Source: Coriobacteriales bacterium (GTDB lineage Bacteria > Actinomycetota > Coriobacteriia > Coriobacteriales > UBA8131). Taken from it: a DNA stretch of 6,980 bases. Shown here piece after piece: positions 1 through 5,614 of this stretch (within the stretch, counting starts at the first letter, position 1; each line of letters starts with the position of its first letter). Under the pieces are notes generated by a model. It saw only the letters and a program-made list of their open reading frames with translations, was not told where the DNA came from and searched no databases. The position numbers were made by a program, and so were the translations under genes. The stretch lies in the NCBI GenBank assembly GCA_031254905.1, contig JAIRTN010000122.1, forward strand, positions 1 through 6,980. Reading direction: 5' to 3'.

Positions 1-1137
1 GAGGAAGTTATAGGGGACGAAGCGGTTAGCGAGGTTTTCGAGGCGGATTTGGCCCTCGGGGCGCAGGAGTTCGGACTGCTCGACGAGCGAGACGACCTGG
101 CGGATGCGTGTTTTCTCGAACGTGGCGCTGACCTCGATGATGAGCTCGCCTTCCTCGACGACCGTGCCGGCGAAGACGGTGTCATCGACGGTGCGCTCGA
201 TAGGTAGCGGCTCGCCGGTGAGCGAGTTTTGGTTGACCAGCGCGCGACCACGCAGAACCTTGCCGTCGACGGGGACGGGGGAGCTGGTGCGCACGACGAT
301 GAGGTCGCCGGGAACGAGCGCGGTGGCAGGGACGAGGACTGCGTCGGAGGTGGGGGCGGGTTCGAGGGCAGGGGTGGGTTCAAGTACAGGAGCTTCCTCG
401 AGAGGTTCGGTTGCGGGAGCGGGGGTGGCTATGGAGGTGGTCAGGGGGACGATTGTGGGAGCGGCGGCCACGTCAGTATCCGCATATATTTTGCCCTCAG
501 GACTGAGCCGCCAAACCAGCTCGGGCATGTCGAGGAGCGTGTGGATGAGTTCGAGTTGTGTGCGGCCGCGGGCGTGTTGCTCCATTGTTTCGCCGAGTGT
601 GAGCATGAACATGATGGAGCCGGCGTCGTCGGGTTTGCGCTGGATGAGTGCTGTTGTGATGGCCGCCGCGTCGAGGACCGGCACGTCGAGGCGGCCGTGC
701 CTGAGCGAGTGCAGGGCATCGCGGATGAAGGAGAGCGCGCAAATGAGCTGGTAGACGAAGCGCAGCGGCAGCGGTAGCAGGAGGCGTACGAGTGCGCGCC
801 GCACGACCAGACCGGCGATTTGTTGCCAGAGGGGGAGGGCAAATTGATGTGGGTGCGCCGCTTGCAGGTGTGCCTCGGTGGGGCGATGGCGCGCGACTTC
901 CGCCGGGGTGAGGCGACTGAGTTGTTTGAGGATAGGGGCTTCGGAGGGGCGCCGGGCGTCGCCGTTGTTAGTATGCGTGATTGCGATCGATCCGGTGCGT
1001 GGGTAAATAGTGCAGCTTGTGACCGTGTCCCATTGTTCGATAATCTGTGCAAGCGCACATGCATCCGTGGCGGGAATATGTCCCAGTAGCGAAACTCGCA
1101 CGCGTCCGGGTACCCGGTGTTCAACGGTAAATCGCAT
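1..1137 (-). CDS. Heavy-metal-type P-type ATPase, N-terminal part (runs off left edge)
   Basis: The 379 visible residues are the N-terminal part of a P1B-like cation-transporting ATPase that would pump a metal ion across the membrane using ATP. Residues 1-16 (RFTVEHRVPGRVRV) match the short N-terminal HMA-like start of many bacterial metal ATPases. Hydrophobic stretches at about 104-138, 150-166 and 172-185 are the first membrane helices. The actuator domain carries VPGDLIVVR (275-283), PVDGK (289-293) and the dephosphorylation loop SLTGEP (305-310). The metal-site helix (CPC or similar), the DKTGT phosphorylation site and the ATP domain lie beyond the window, so the metal cannot be named. 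Residues 224-266 are a Pro/Ala/Glu/Thr-rich insertion not usual at this place. The ATG at 1137 was chosen because homology starts there; its ribosome site is weak, and an in-frame TTG at 1143 is the only alternative before a stop. It follows the small PacL-like gene on the same strand. Confidence 0.9.
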   Translation of the reverse strand, partial: MRFTVEHRVPGRVRVSLLGHIPATDACALAQIIEQWDTVTSCTIYPRTGSIAITHTNNGDARRPSEAPILKQLSRLTPAEVARHRPTEAHLQAAHPHQFALPLWQQIAGLVVRRALVRLLLPLPLRFVYQLICALSFIRDALHSLRHGRLDVPVLDAAAITTALIQRKPDDAGSIMFMLTLGETMEQHARGRTQLELIHTLLDMPELVWRLSPEGKIYADTDVAAAPTIVPLTTSIATPAPATEPLEEAPVLEPTPALEPAPTSDAVLVPATALVPGDLIVVRTSSPVPVDGKVLRGRALVNQNSLTGEPLPIERTVDDTVFAGTVVEEGELIIEVSATFEKTRIRQVVSLVEQSELLRPEGQIRLENLANRFVPYNFL

Positions 1138-1165
1138 GGGCAAGACACCCCATTTCTTCTATTAC

Positions 1166-1225
1166 GCAACTGTTGCAGTAACTGTTACGGCAACTGCTAC
1201 GGTGACTGTTACGACAACTCGTTTG
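1166..1225. repeat. 12-bp tandem repeat array, each unit a small dyad
   Basis: Five consecutive 12-base units occur: GCAACTGTTGCA (1166-1177), GTAACTGTTACG (1178-1189), GCAACTGCTACG (1190-1201), GTGACTGTTACG (1202-1213) and a degenerate ACAACTCGTTTG (1214-1225). The first two units each contain an 11-base odd palindrome (GCAAC-T-GTTGC and GTAAC-T-GTTAC). The array ends 29 bases upstream of the ATPase start on the minus strand, so it could be a row of operator sites or a structured part of the mRNA leader. It could also be a neutral repeat expansion. Confidence 0.85.
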
Positions 1226-1228
1226 CCC

Positions 1229-1284
1229 AAAAGACTGCCTTACGAAAAGACTGCTTTACGAAAGCTGCGAAAAGTTGCTTCATG
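1229..1284. repeat. 16-bp tandem repeat, two good copies plus decayed copies
   Basis: AAAAGACTGCCTTACG (1229-1244) is followed at once by AAAAGACTGCTTTACG (1245-1260), which differs at one base. A shortened copy (AAAGCTGCG, 1261-1269) and a diverged one (AAAAGTTGCTTCATG, 1270-1284) follow. The units share the TTACG end with the neighbouring 12-base array, which suggests the two arrays arose from related duplications. No function is evident. Confidence 0.75.
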
Positions 1285-1297
1285 AAAGCGCGTTTTT

Positions 1298-1330
1298 GAT
1301 AAAGGCATGATAAAGAAACGATAAAGGCGC
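1298..1330. repeat. 11-bp tandem repeat, three copies of GATAAAG+4
   Basis: GATAAAG occurs at 1298-1304, 1309-1315 and 1320-1326, spaced exactly 11 bases apart with variable four-base fillers. The array abuts the stop codon of the small membrane-protein gene. The 11-base phase, about one DNA turn, would place a bound protein on the same face each time, but plain slippage duplication explains it equally well. Confidence 0.7.
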
Positions 1331-1334
1331 GTTA

Positions 1335-1631
1335 TTAATTCAGCGCGCTATTGTCGGCGAGCGTTTCGGCGAGCTCGTTGGTGGCTCCTTCTGCTTCCGC
1401 TGTCTCCTCGGTCGCTTCCTGTTTGTTGAGGTAGTTGGCCTCCGCAACGATGTCATCAACATTGCTTCTGGCCTGTTCGAGAATATCTTGACCAGCGGCT
1501 TTGACTTGGAGGCCCTTAGAGACCACCTGTACGCAGAGTTTTTTGGCTGGCTCGGATGTGACCGCCTTTACGCCCATAGTGCCTAACACGAACCCCGCTG
1601 CGATTAGACCGATCTCTTTGGCGTAAGCCAT
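1335..1631 (-). CDS. Small one-TM protein, PacL/DUF1490- or DUF6110-like P-ATPase partner
   Basis: This is a 98-residue protein. Residues 7-24 (IGLIAAGFVLGTMGVKAV) form one Gly-containing membrane segment. A basic/amphipathic segment follows (AKKLCVQVVSKGLQVKAAG, 29-47), then a helical stretch to about 69 and a Glu/Ala-rich acidic tail (72-98). This order resembles the DUF6110 and DUF1490 families of small proteins encoded beside metal P-type ATPases. The best-known member is mycobacterial PacL1 (Rv3269), which supports the zinc exporter CtpC. The ATPase gene lies 197 bases downstream on the same strand, so a partner role is likely. The His/Asp metal-binding end of PacL1 is absent; the acidic tail and Cys33 are the only obvious candidate ligands. 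The ATG at 1631 was chosen because AAAGGAGAG precedes it by six bases; an in-frame ATG ten codons upstream would overlap that ribosome site. The family assignment is by recall of pattern and is moderate. Confidence 0.8.
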   Translation of the reverse strand: MAYAKEIGLIAAGFVLGTMGVKAVTSEPAKKLCVQVVSKGLQVKAAGQDILEQARSNVDDIVAEANYLNKQEATEETAEAEGATNELAETLADNSALN

Positions 1632-1698
1632 GCTCTCTCCTTTCATCGGAAGTGCACTCATACGGTTGTAAGAAAAAGGTAGAAATGTATAACTCCAA

Positions 1699-1727
1699 AT
1701 ACTACACGGCTCGCTCGCAAAAGTAAA
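1699..1727 (-). promoter_or_regulatory. Candidate promoter for the small-protein/ATPase unit
   Basis: Read on the minus strand, TTTACT (1727-1722) and TAGTAT (1704-1699) are separated by 17 bases. Each matches four of six consensus positions. Transcription would start near 1692, leaving a leader of about 60 bases before the ATG at 1631. Confidence 0.35.
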
Positions 1728-1761
1728 GGTTGCAAGGCTGCGGGAGTTTGTCTACGTGCTA

Positions 1762-1791
1762 TTGACAGGAAACCCTTTTACCTAGTAAGAT
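1762..1791 (+). promoter_or_regulatory. Candidate promoter for the metY-metA unit
   Basis: A perfect -35 TTGACA (1762-1767) is followed after 18 bases by TAAGAT (1786-1791), a four-of-six match to the -10 box. Start of transcription would be near 1798. That implies a leader of more than 400 bases before metY and places the terminator-like hairpin about 95 bases into the transcript. Confidence 0.5.
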
Positions 1792-1856
1792 TACTGCCGT
1801 TCGTCTTGCAACAGCGTATCGAGGAGTCTTGTGAACGTCGTTTTTGAACAACATCA

Positions 1857-1930
1857 GGTGCTTGTCACCATGAGTGGGCGAATGCCCCGCTGACGCCTTT
1901 GGTCTGGTGGACCTGGCGTCTTTCGTTGTT
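1857..1930 (+). terminator. Terminator-like hairpin in the metY leader, candidate attenuator
   Basis: The main stem pairs GACGCC (1892-1897) with GGCGTC (1915-1920) and continues with GGTC/GACC across a small internal loop. A T-rich run (TTTCGTTGTTCTT) follows from 1921. Just upstream are two small hairpins: GGTG/CACC at 1857-1869 and GGGC/GCCC at 1876-1887. An early terminator inside a long leader of a methionine gene suggests premature-termination control. It could instead end a short separate RNA made from the promoter at 1762. A seven-codon frame (MSGRMPR, 1870-1893) ends at the base of the main stem but lacks a clear ribosome site. Confidence 0.5.
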
Positions 1931-1985
1931 CTTATCGCGAGCAGATACGCAAACCTCTCAGTAAACCTTATCTCGCATTCTCGTT

Positions 1986-2040
1986 TTGTCACATCTTGTC
2001 ACGCTCTGCCATGTCATGCTTTGTCTTGTCCGTTGTGACT
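1986..2040. promoter_or_regulatory. TTGTCAC cluster, possible operator
   Basis: TTGTCAC occurs at 1986-1992 and again at 1996-2002, a ten-base phase. Its inverse TTGTGAC lies at 2033-2039, with related TGTCAT and TTGTC words between them. Another TTGTCAC is at 1862-1868. Such phased and inverted copies upstream of metY could bind a regulator of sulfur or methionine genes, but no known site is recognised. Confidence 0.25.
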
Positions 2041-2168
2041 CCCTGCTCCCGATAGTCCACGCCTGACGCCGCGCTTGCCAACCCTGGCTTGGGGCAGCCA
2101 GAATCGCGTCGACCCAGCCTCTCTTGTCCTTCTCCGTATGAAAAGTCCAAAAGGGTAAAACCAGAAAA

Positions 2169-2209
2169 AACTACGTAAGAACTACGTAAAACCATGCAAA
2201 CTATGCAAG
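2169..2209. repeat. Short direct repeats upstream of the metY ribosome site
   Basis: AACTACGTAAG (2169-2179) is repeated at once as AACTACGTAAA (2180-2190); both contain the palindrome TACGTA. CCATGCAAA (2192-2200) then repeats as CTATGCAAG (2201-2209). The metY ribosome site, GAAGGGAAG (2209-2217), begins at the last base of the second pair. Confidence 0.7.
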
Positions 2210-2224
2210 AAGGGAAGTCCTATC

Positions 2225-3595
2225 ATGGCAAGCACAACCAACACAACCAACACAACCGACACAACCGAGGCGACCGCTACAACCACCACAACAACAGCCA
2301 CAACCACCACCGACAGTTCCACGTGGGCTTTTGAAACCAGACAGATTCATGTTGGCCAGGAGACAGCCGACCCTGCTACCGACGCGCGTGCGGTACCCAT
2401 TTACCAGACCACTTCGTACGTGTTTCCCAGTTCGGAGGCTGCGGCTGGCCGCTTTGGGCTTACCGAGCCCGGCAACATCTATACACGTATCACGAATCCT
2501 ACTTCGGACGTATTTGAGCAGCGTATCGCCGCACTTGAGGGCGGCGTAGGGGCGCTGGCCGTTGCCTCCGGTGCGGCGGCTATCACCTACGCCATTCAGA
2601 ATATCACGCGGTCGGGCGACCACATTATTACCGACAAGTTTATTTACGGCGGCACTTATAACCTGTTCGCCAACACGCTCAAGGACTTTGGCATCACGAC
2701 CTCTTTTGTTGATGCCTCAGACCTCGGCGCCGTTGAAGCGGCCCTTCAACCCAACACCCGTCTTATCTTTGTTGAGACTATTGGCAACCCCAATGCGACC
2801 ATCGTCGATATAGAGGCTCTGGCCAACGTCGCGCACGCGGCGGGCATCCCGCTTATCGTGGATAACACCTTTGCGACCCCGTATCTCGTGCGCCCCTTTG
2901 AGTACGGCGCGGACGTCGTGGTGCATTCGGCTACGAAATTCATCGGCGGCCACGGCACCTCCATCGGCGGCGTTATTGTTGACGGTGGCAGCTTTGACTG
3001 GGCGCAAAACGACAAATACCCTGGCCTGAGCAGGCCAAATGACAGTTATCACGGCGCTGTTTTCACCGAGGTGGCCGGTTCGCTCGCCTACATCATCAAG
3101 GCGCGCGTCACCCTGTTGCGCGACACCGGATCGGCCCTCGCGCCACTCAACGCGTTTTTGTTCTTGCAGGGGCTTGAGACTCTCTCGCTGCGCGTTGAGC
3201 GCCACGTTGAAAACACGCTCGCGGTTGTTGACTATCTCCGAAAGCATCCAAAGGTGCGGCGGCTCAACCATCCGAGCCTGCCCGAGCATCGCGATCACGC
3301 GCGGTACCAAAAGTACTTCCCCAACGGCGGCGCCACGATTTTTACCTTTGAGCTTGAGGGTACGTCCGAGCAGGCGCGTATTTTTACGGAGAAGCTCGGG
3401 CTGTTCTCGCTGCTCGCGAACGTCGCCGATGTGAAGTCGCTCGTTATACATCCGGCATCGACAACCCACTCGCAGCTGAGCCCCGACGAGCTGCTTGACG
3501 CGGGAATCACGCCGACGACCGTTCGTCTCTCCATAGGCACCGAGCACATTCGAGACATCATTGCCGATCTCGAGCAGGGCTTTGATGCCATCTGA
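2225..3595 (+). CDS. metY: O-acetylhomoserine sulfhydrylase (PLP enzyme) with Thr-rich N-terminal tail
   Basis: This 456-residue cytosolic enzyme of the Cys/Met-metabolism PLP family (fold type I) replaces the acetyl group of O-acetyl-L-homoserine with sulfide to make homocysteine. Family signs are the opening TRQIHVGQ (38-45), AVPIYQTTSYVF, the phosphate-binding Tyr/Arg of IYTRITNP (Y86, R88), SGAAA (115-119), DNTFATP with the PLP-ring Asp213, and the Schiff-base Lys238 in SATKFIGGHG. The long insert around KYPGLSRPNDSYHG and the C-terminal LSIGTEHIRDIIADLEQ are typical of O-acetylhomoserine sulfhydrylases rather than cystathionine synthases. Without its tail the protein has the usual length of about 420-430. 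Residues 1-33 contain 20 threonines, an unusual low-complexity extension. No in-frame ATG or GTG start follows before the catalytic fold, and GAAGGGAAG sits before the ATG at 2225, so the tail is probably translated. metA follows and supplies the substrate. Confidence 0.95.
   Translation: MASTTNTTNTTDTTEATATTTTTTATTTTDSSTWAFETRQIHVGQETADPATDARAVPIYQTTSYVFPSSEAAAGRFGLTEPGNIYTRITNPTSDVFEQRIAALEGGVGALAVASGAAAITYAIQNITRSGDHIITDKFIYGGTYNLFANTLKDFGITTSFVDASDLGAVEAALQPNTRLIFVETIGNPNATIVDIEALANVAHAAGIPLIVDNTFATPYLVRPFEYGADVVVHSATKFIGGHGTSIGGVIVDGGSFDWAQNDKYPGLSRPNDSYHGAVFTEVAGSLAYIIKARVTLLRDTGSALAPLNAFLFLQGLETLSLRVERHVENTLAVVDYLRKHPKVRRLNHPSLPEHRDHARYQKYFPNGGATIFTFELEGTSEQARIFTEKLGLFSLLANVADVKSLVIHPASTTHSQLSPDELLDAGITPTTVRLSIGTEHIRDIIADLEQGFDAI
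2234..2269 (+). repeat. 9-bp coding tandem repeat (ACAACCRAC x4)
   Basis: Four in-frame 9-base units, ACAACCAAC, ACAACCAAC, ACAACCGAC and ACAACCGAG, encode TTN, TTN, TTD and TTE at the MetY N-terminus. Looser ACA/ACC runs continue to about 2311. Because the unit is a multiple of three, copy-number change would lengthen or shorten the tail without breaking the frame. Confidence 0.85.
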
Positions 3596-3603
3596 TAAGC
3601 TAA

Positions 3604-3765
3604 GGAAGTGCCGATTTATTCATTGCACACCATCTTGCGGTCATTTTGTCCCAGCTGCGCCCCGCCGCTTTGCGGCATTAGCTCAGCTAGTCCCACAAAG
3701 CGTCGAAACACACCTGTGGCAAATCGACTCGCAATCTGGCATACAAGCAATTAATCGGCACTTCC
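3604..3765. repeat. Inverted-repeat-bounded 162-bp segment, MITE-like candidate
   Basis: GGAAGTGCCGATT (3604-3616) is mirrored perfectly by AATCGGCACTTCC (3753-3765). A further ATTGC/GCAAT pair lies just inside (3622-3626 and 3747-3751). CTAA stands immediately outside both ends (3600-3603 and 3766-3769), as a four-base target duplication would. The interior has no plausible gene but contains a GCCGC-TTT-GCGGC hairpin (about 3663-3675) and a CCACA/TGTGG pair. Removing the segment plus one CTAA would leave metY and metA about 40 bases apart, a normal operon gap. The alternative is a structured RNA or attenuator between the two genes, closed by a 13-bp stem. No transposon family is recognised. 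Confidence 0.55.
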
Positions 3766-3799
3766 CTAAGGAAGAGCCACTGTTTGTAAGGAGTTTACT

Positions 3800-4714
3800 A
3801 TGCCTGTTAATGTGCCTGACGGTTTACCGGCGATTGATATCTTGCGCGAGGAGAATATTTTTCTGATGACGGAGCAGCGTGCGACGACACAGGATATTAG
3901 ACCGCTTGAGATTGCGATTGTAAATTTGATGCCCACAAAGGTGGCAACCGAGGTGCAACTGCTGCGGCTGCTTTCGAACACGCCGTTGCAGGTACACGCG
4001 ACGCTGGTAGCGATGGGGGGGCATGTGTCGCAGCACACGGCCGCAGAACACATGGAGGCATTTTATGAGGATTCGCGCGGGATTTTGGAGCAGCGATTTG
4101 ACGGATTGATTGTGACGGGAGCGCCAGTAGAGACGCTGCCGTTTGAGGACGTGGATTATTGGGGCGAGCTAACGAGGCTGTTTGAGTGGTCACGCACGCA
4201 CGTGTACCGCTCGCTGTTCATCTGCTGGGGAGCCAACGCGGGGCTCCAGTATTTCTGCGGGGTTGAGAAGCGAATCCTTGAGCGAAAGCTCTCGGGGGTG
4301 TTCGCGCTCGACTGTCACGACACGACGAGCCGGCTGTTGCTGGGGCTTGACGATCCGTTCTACATGCCGCAATCACGTTTTGCCACGGTGCTGTATGAAG
4401 ATGCGGAGAAGGGCGGGCTACAGGTACTTGCCGGCTCACCGCAGGCGGGAGCGGTTATCACGGCGACGCCTGACCATCGGCAAGTTTTTGTGACCGGGCA
4501 TTTTGAATACGATGGTGATACGCTTGACAAAGAGTACCGTCGCGATATTGCGGCGGGGTTGGATGTTAGCGTGCCAAAGAATTACTACGAAAATGACGAC
4601 CCGTCGCGGCCGCCGCGCGTGCGCTGGCGGACCTACGCGCACCAGTTTTTTGCGAACTGGCTGAACTACTATGTGTATCAGGAGACGCCGTTTGATTTAG
4701 GAAAAGTAGGGTAG
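3800..4714 (+). CDS. metA: Homoserine O-acyltransferase, probably O-acetyltransferase
   Basis: This 304-residue protein is full length for MetA and colinear with it from MPVNVPDGLPA to NYYVYQETPFDL. It moves an acyl group from acyl-CoA to the hydroxyl of homoserine, the first committed step of methionine synthesis, in the cytosol. Key residues are visible: Lys47 in NLMPTK, the nucleophile Cys142 in LFICWGANAG, Ser192 in PQSR, and His234 and Glu236 in VTGHFEYD. Glu111 is present; work on Bacillus and E. coli MetA links Glu here to acetyl-CoA and Gly to succinyl-CoA use, and acetyl-homoserine is the substrate of the preceding metY. Residues 153-192 depart from the common GVFEHRVL...PHSR pattern (GVFALDCHDT, MPQSR), so this is a diverged member. 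TAAGGAG lies six bases before the ATG. The stop is one base from that of the convergent membrane gene, leaving no room for an intergenic terminator. Confidence 0.95.
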   Translation: MPVNVPDGLPAIDILREENIFLMTEQRATTQDIRPLEIAIVNLMPTKVATEVQLLRLLSNTPLQVHATLVAMGGHVSQHTAAEHMEAFYEDSRGILEQRFDGLIVTGAPVETLPFEDVDYWGELTRLFEWSRTHVYRSLFICWGANAGLQYFCGVEKRILERKLSGVFALDCHDTTSRLLLGLDDPFYMPQSRFATVLYEDAEKGGLQVLAGSPQAGAVITATPDHRQVFVTGHFEYDGDTLDKEYRRDIAAGLDVSVPKNYYENDDPSRPPRVRWRTYAHQFFANWLNYYVYQETPFDLGKVG

Positions 4715-4715
4715 G

Positions 4716-5531
4716 TTACTCGGGGTCTTGGGGGAGGATGACTTTGATTTTGCCTCTTTTATAGAGCCATTTGGTGTTGAAGTAGGTGATGGGCAGAATC
4801 GCGATGATTATAAACCCTTGTAGGAGGCCCATGAGGACACCGGTGTTTTCTTGGCCCAGGAGTGTGTCGAGGTGGAGAAATGCGCTGATTTGGGTGTCAA
4901 AGCAGGTGAGCAGTGCGAGGACGATTACCGGCAAAATGAGACCCTTCAATCGGCCTTTGACGCGGATATTGCCACCGAGGTCAGAGGTGAGCAGCATGCT
5001 GACGAGCAGCGAGCCGAGTACGGCGGGAAGCAGATTGCCTGAGGCGGCCTCGACAGCAGGCAGGGCGAGAATGGGTTTAAGTGGAACCGCAAGCGCTATG
5101 CCTATAGCTACGACGACCATGACGACGAGCGAGGCTACGCTGACCGCGATGGAGGAGACGACATCCGCATCTATGGTGCCGGTTTCTATATCCAGGGTCT
5201 TGAACACGGTGTTGACGACCGGCAACTTGAGATTTATGACCTCGCCTGTTGTGAGCGTGAGATAGATGGAACTGCCCAGAATGGGGGTGTAGGTGATGAC
5301 CTCAAAGAGATTAGAGGGGAAGAACACAATAAGCAGGGGAAAGGCCGCCTGAACTACCTGGCCTATATTCGGCAGCGAGTTGAAATAGATGCCGAGAAAG
5401 GTGGGCGTACCCAACATGATGAGAATGGCCCCGAGCGTGCCCCCGCGTCCCAGACGGTGCATCGAGTTGATGTAGCGCTCATCCTGTGATTCTGTGGTGC
5501 GGGCGGCGTGGAGTTTTGGGTTATTATTCAT
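4716..5531 (-). CDS. Polytopic membrane protein, probable partner of the DUF5058 protein
   Basis: The 271-residue protein has about six to seven hydrophobic segments: roughly 32-50, 60-80, 84-95, 125-150, 167-182, 195-211 and 231-251. A polar N-terminus and a basic C-terminal end (KWLYKRGKIK) follow the positive-inside pattern. Motifs such as ITYTPILGSSIYLTLTTGEVINLKLPVVN and VPLKPIL resemble the unnamed membrane protein often found next to DUF5058 genes; that is recall and the substrate is unknown. It is the last gene of a minus-strand run, 83 bases after the DUF5058 gene. The ATG at 5531 follows GGAG with seven bases between. The open frame continues upstream to 6188 but there it shadows the DUF5058 gene in another frame and is Arg/His/Pro-rich nonsense. 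A 13-codon frame with a better ribosome site overlaps this start. Confidence 0.85.
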   Translation of the reverse strand: MNNNPKLHAARTTESQDERYINSMHRLGRGGTLGAILIMLGTPTFLGIYFNSLPNIGQVVQAAFPLLIVFFPSNLFEVITYTPILGSSIYLTLTTGEVINLKLPVVNTVFKTLDIETGTIDADVVSSIAVSVASLVVMVVVAIGIALAVPLKPILALPAVEAASGNLLPAVLGSLLVSMLLTSDLGGNIRVKGRLKGLILPVIVLALLTCFDTQISAFLHLDTLLGQENTGVLMGLLQGFIIIAILPITYFNTKWLYKRGKIKVILPQDPE

Positions 5532-5565
5532 GATGCGTCTCCGTTGTTCCTGTTCTCGTCTCCAT
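5524..5565 (-). CDS. Possible 13-codon upstream ORF overlapping the next gene's start
   Basis: On the minus strand AAGGAGGG lies seven bases before an ATG at 5565. It opens a frame METRTGTTETHHE that stops at TAA inside ATGAATAA, eight bases into the membrane-protein gene. The ribosome site is stronger than that of the main start. This is the arrangement of a translationally coupled leader peptide. Chance is possible, since the frame is short and resembles no known protein. Confidence 0.35.
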   Translation of the reverse strand: METRTGTTETHHE

Positions 5566-5614
5566 GTTTTACCCTCCTTGTTCCCGAGTTTATCCCTATC
5601 TTTATATAGTCTAA

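Larger units (their letters stand above)
1632..2224. other. Divergent control region, no convincing gene
   Basis: This 593-base gap separates the minus-strand metal unit from plus-strand metY. It holds a candidate promoter on each strand, a plus-strand leader with several small hairpins and a terminator-like stem-loop, a TTGTCAC cluster, and short direct repeats just before the metY ribosome site. A separate perfect hairpin, CTGGCT/AGCCAG with a six-base loop, lies at 2084-2101 without a T tract. I saw no SAM-I/SAM-IV core (no GGCAACC) and no T-box core. The open frames on the minus strand here have no recognisable protein character. Confidence 0.6.

Noticed and set aside
441..1169. Minus-strand 242-residue open frame over the ATPase region
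   Set aside because: It is a shifted-frame shadow: Ser/Arg/Pro-rich with no motif, while the adjacent frame gives a clear P-type ATPase with SLTGEP.
1010..1299. Plus-strand Val/Thr- or Cys-rich small frames over the 12-bp repeats
   Set aside because: Their repetitive composition comes directly from the DNA repeat; there is no ribosome site or family resemblance.
1647..1654. GGAAGTGC matching the end of the inverted-repeat segment
   Set aside because: Only eight bases match, with no paired end nearby, so it is most likely chance.
1892..1920. TGGTGGACC as a T-box core motif
   Set aside because: The match is partial, lies in the 3' side of the terminator, and the preceding leader is too short for a T-box specifier stem.
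1759..2195. Two minus-strand frames of 77 and 68 residues in the divergent region
   Set aside because: No ribosome site, no recognisable domain, and they oppose the likely metY leader.
2201..2623. Minus-strand Cys/Gly-rich frame (GCVGCVGC type)
   Set aside because: It is the antisense reading of the ACA/ACC Thr tract of metY and has no independent support.
3668..3740. Sequence resembling a tRNA D-arm (TTAGCTCAGCTAG)
   Set aside because: No matching D-stem 3' half, anticodon arm, GTTCGAATC loop or acceptor pairing can be formed, so it is not a tRNA gene.
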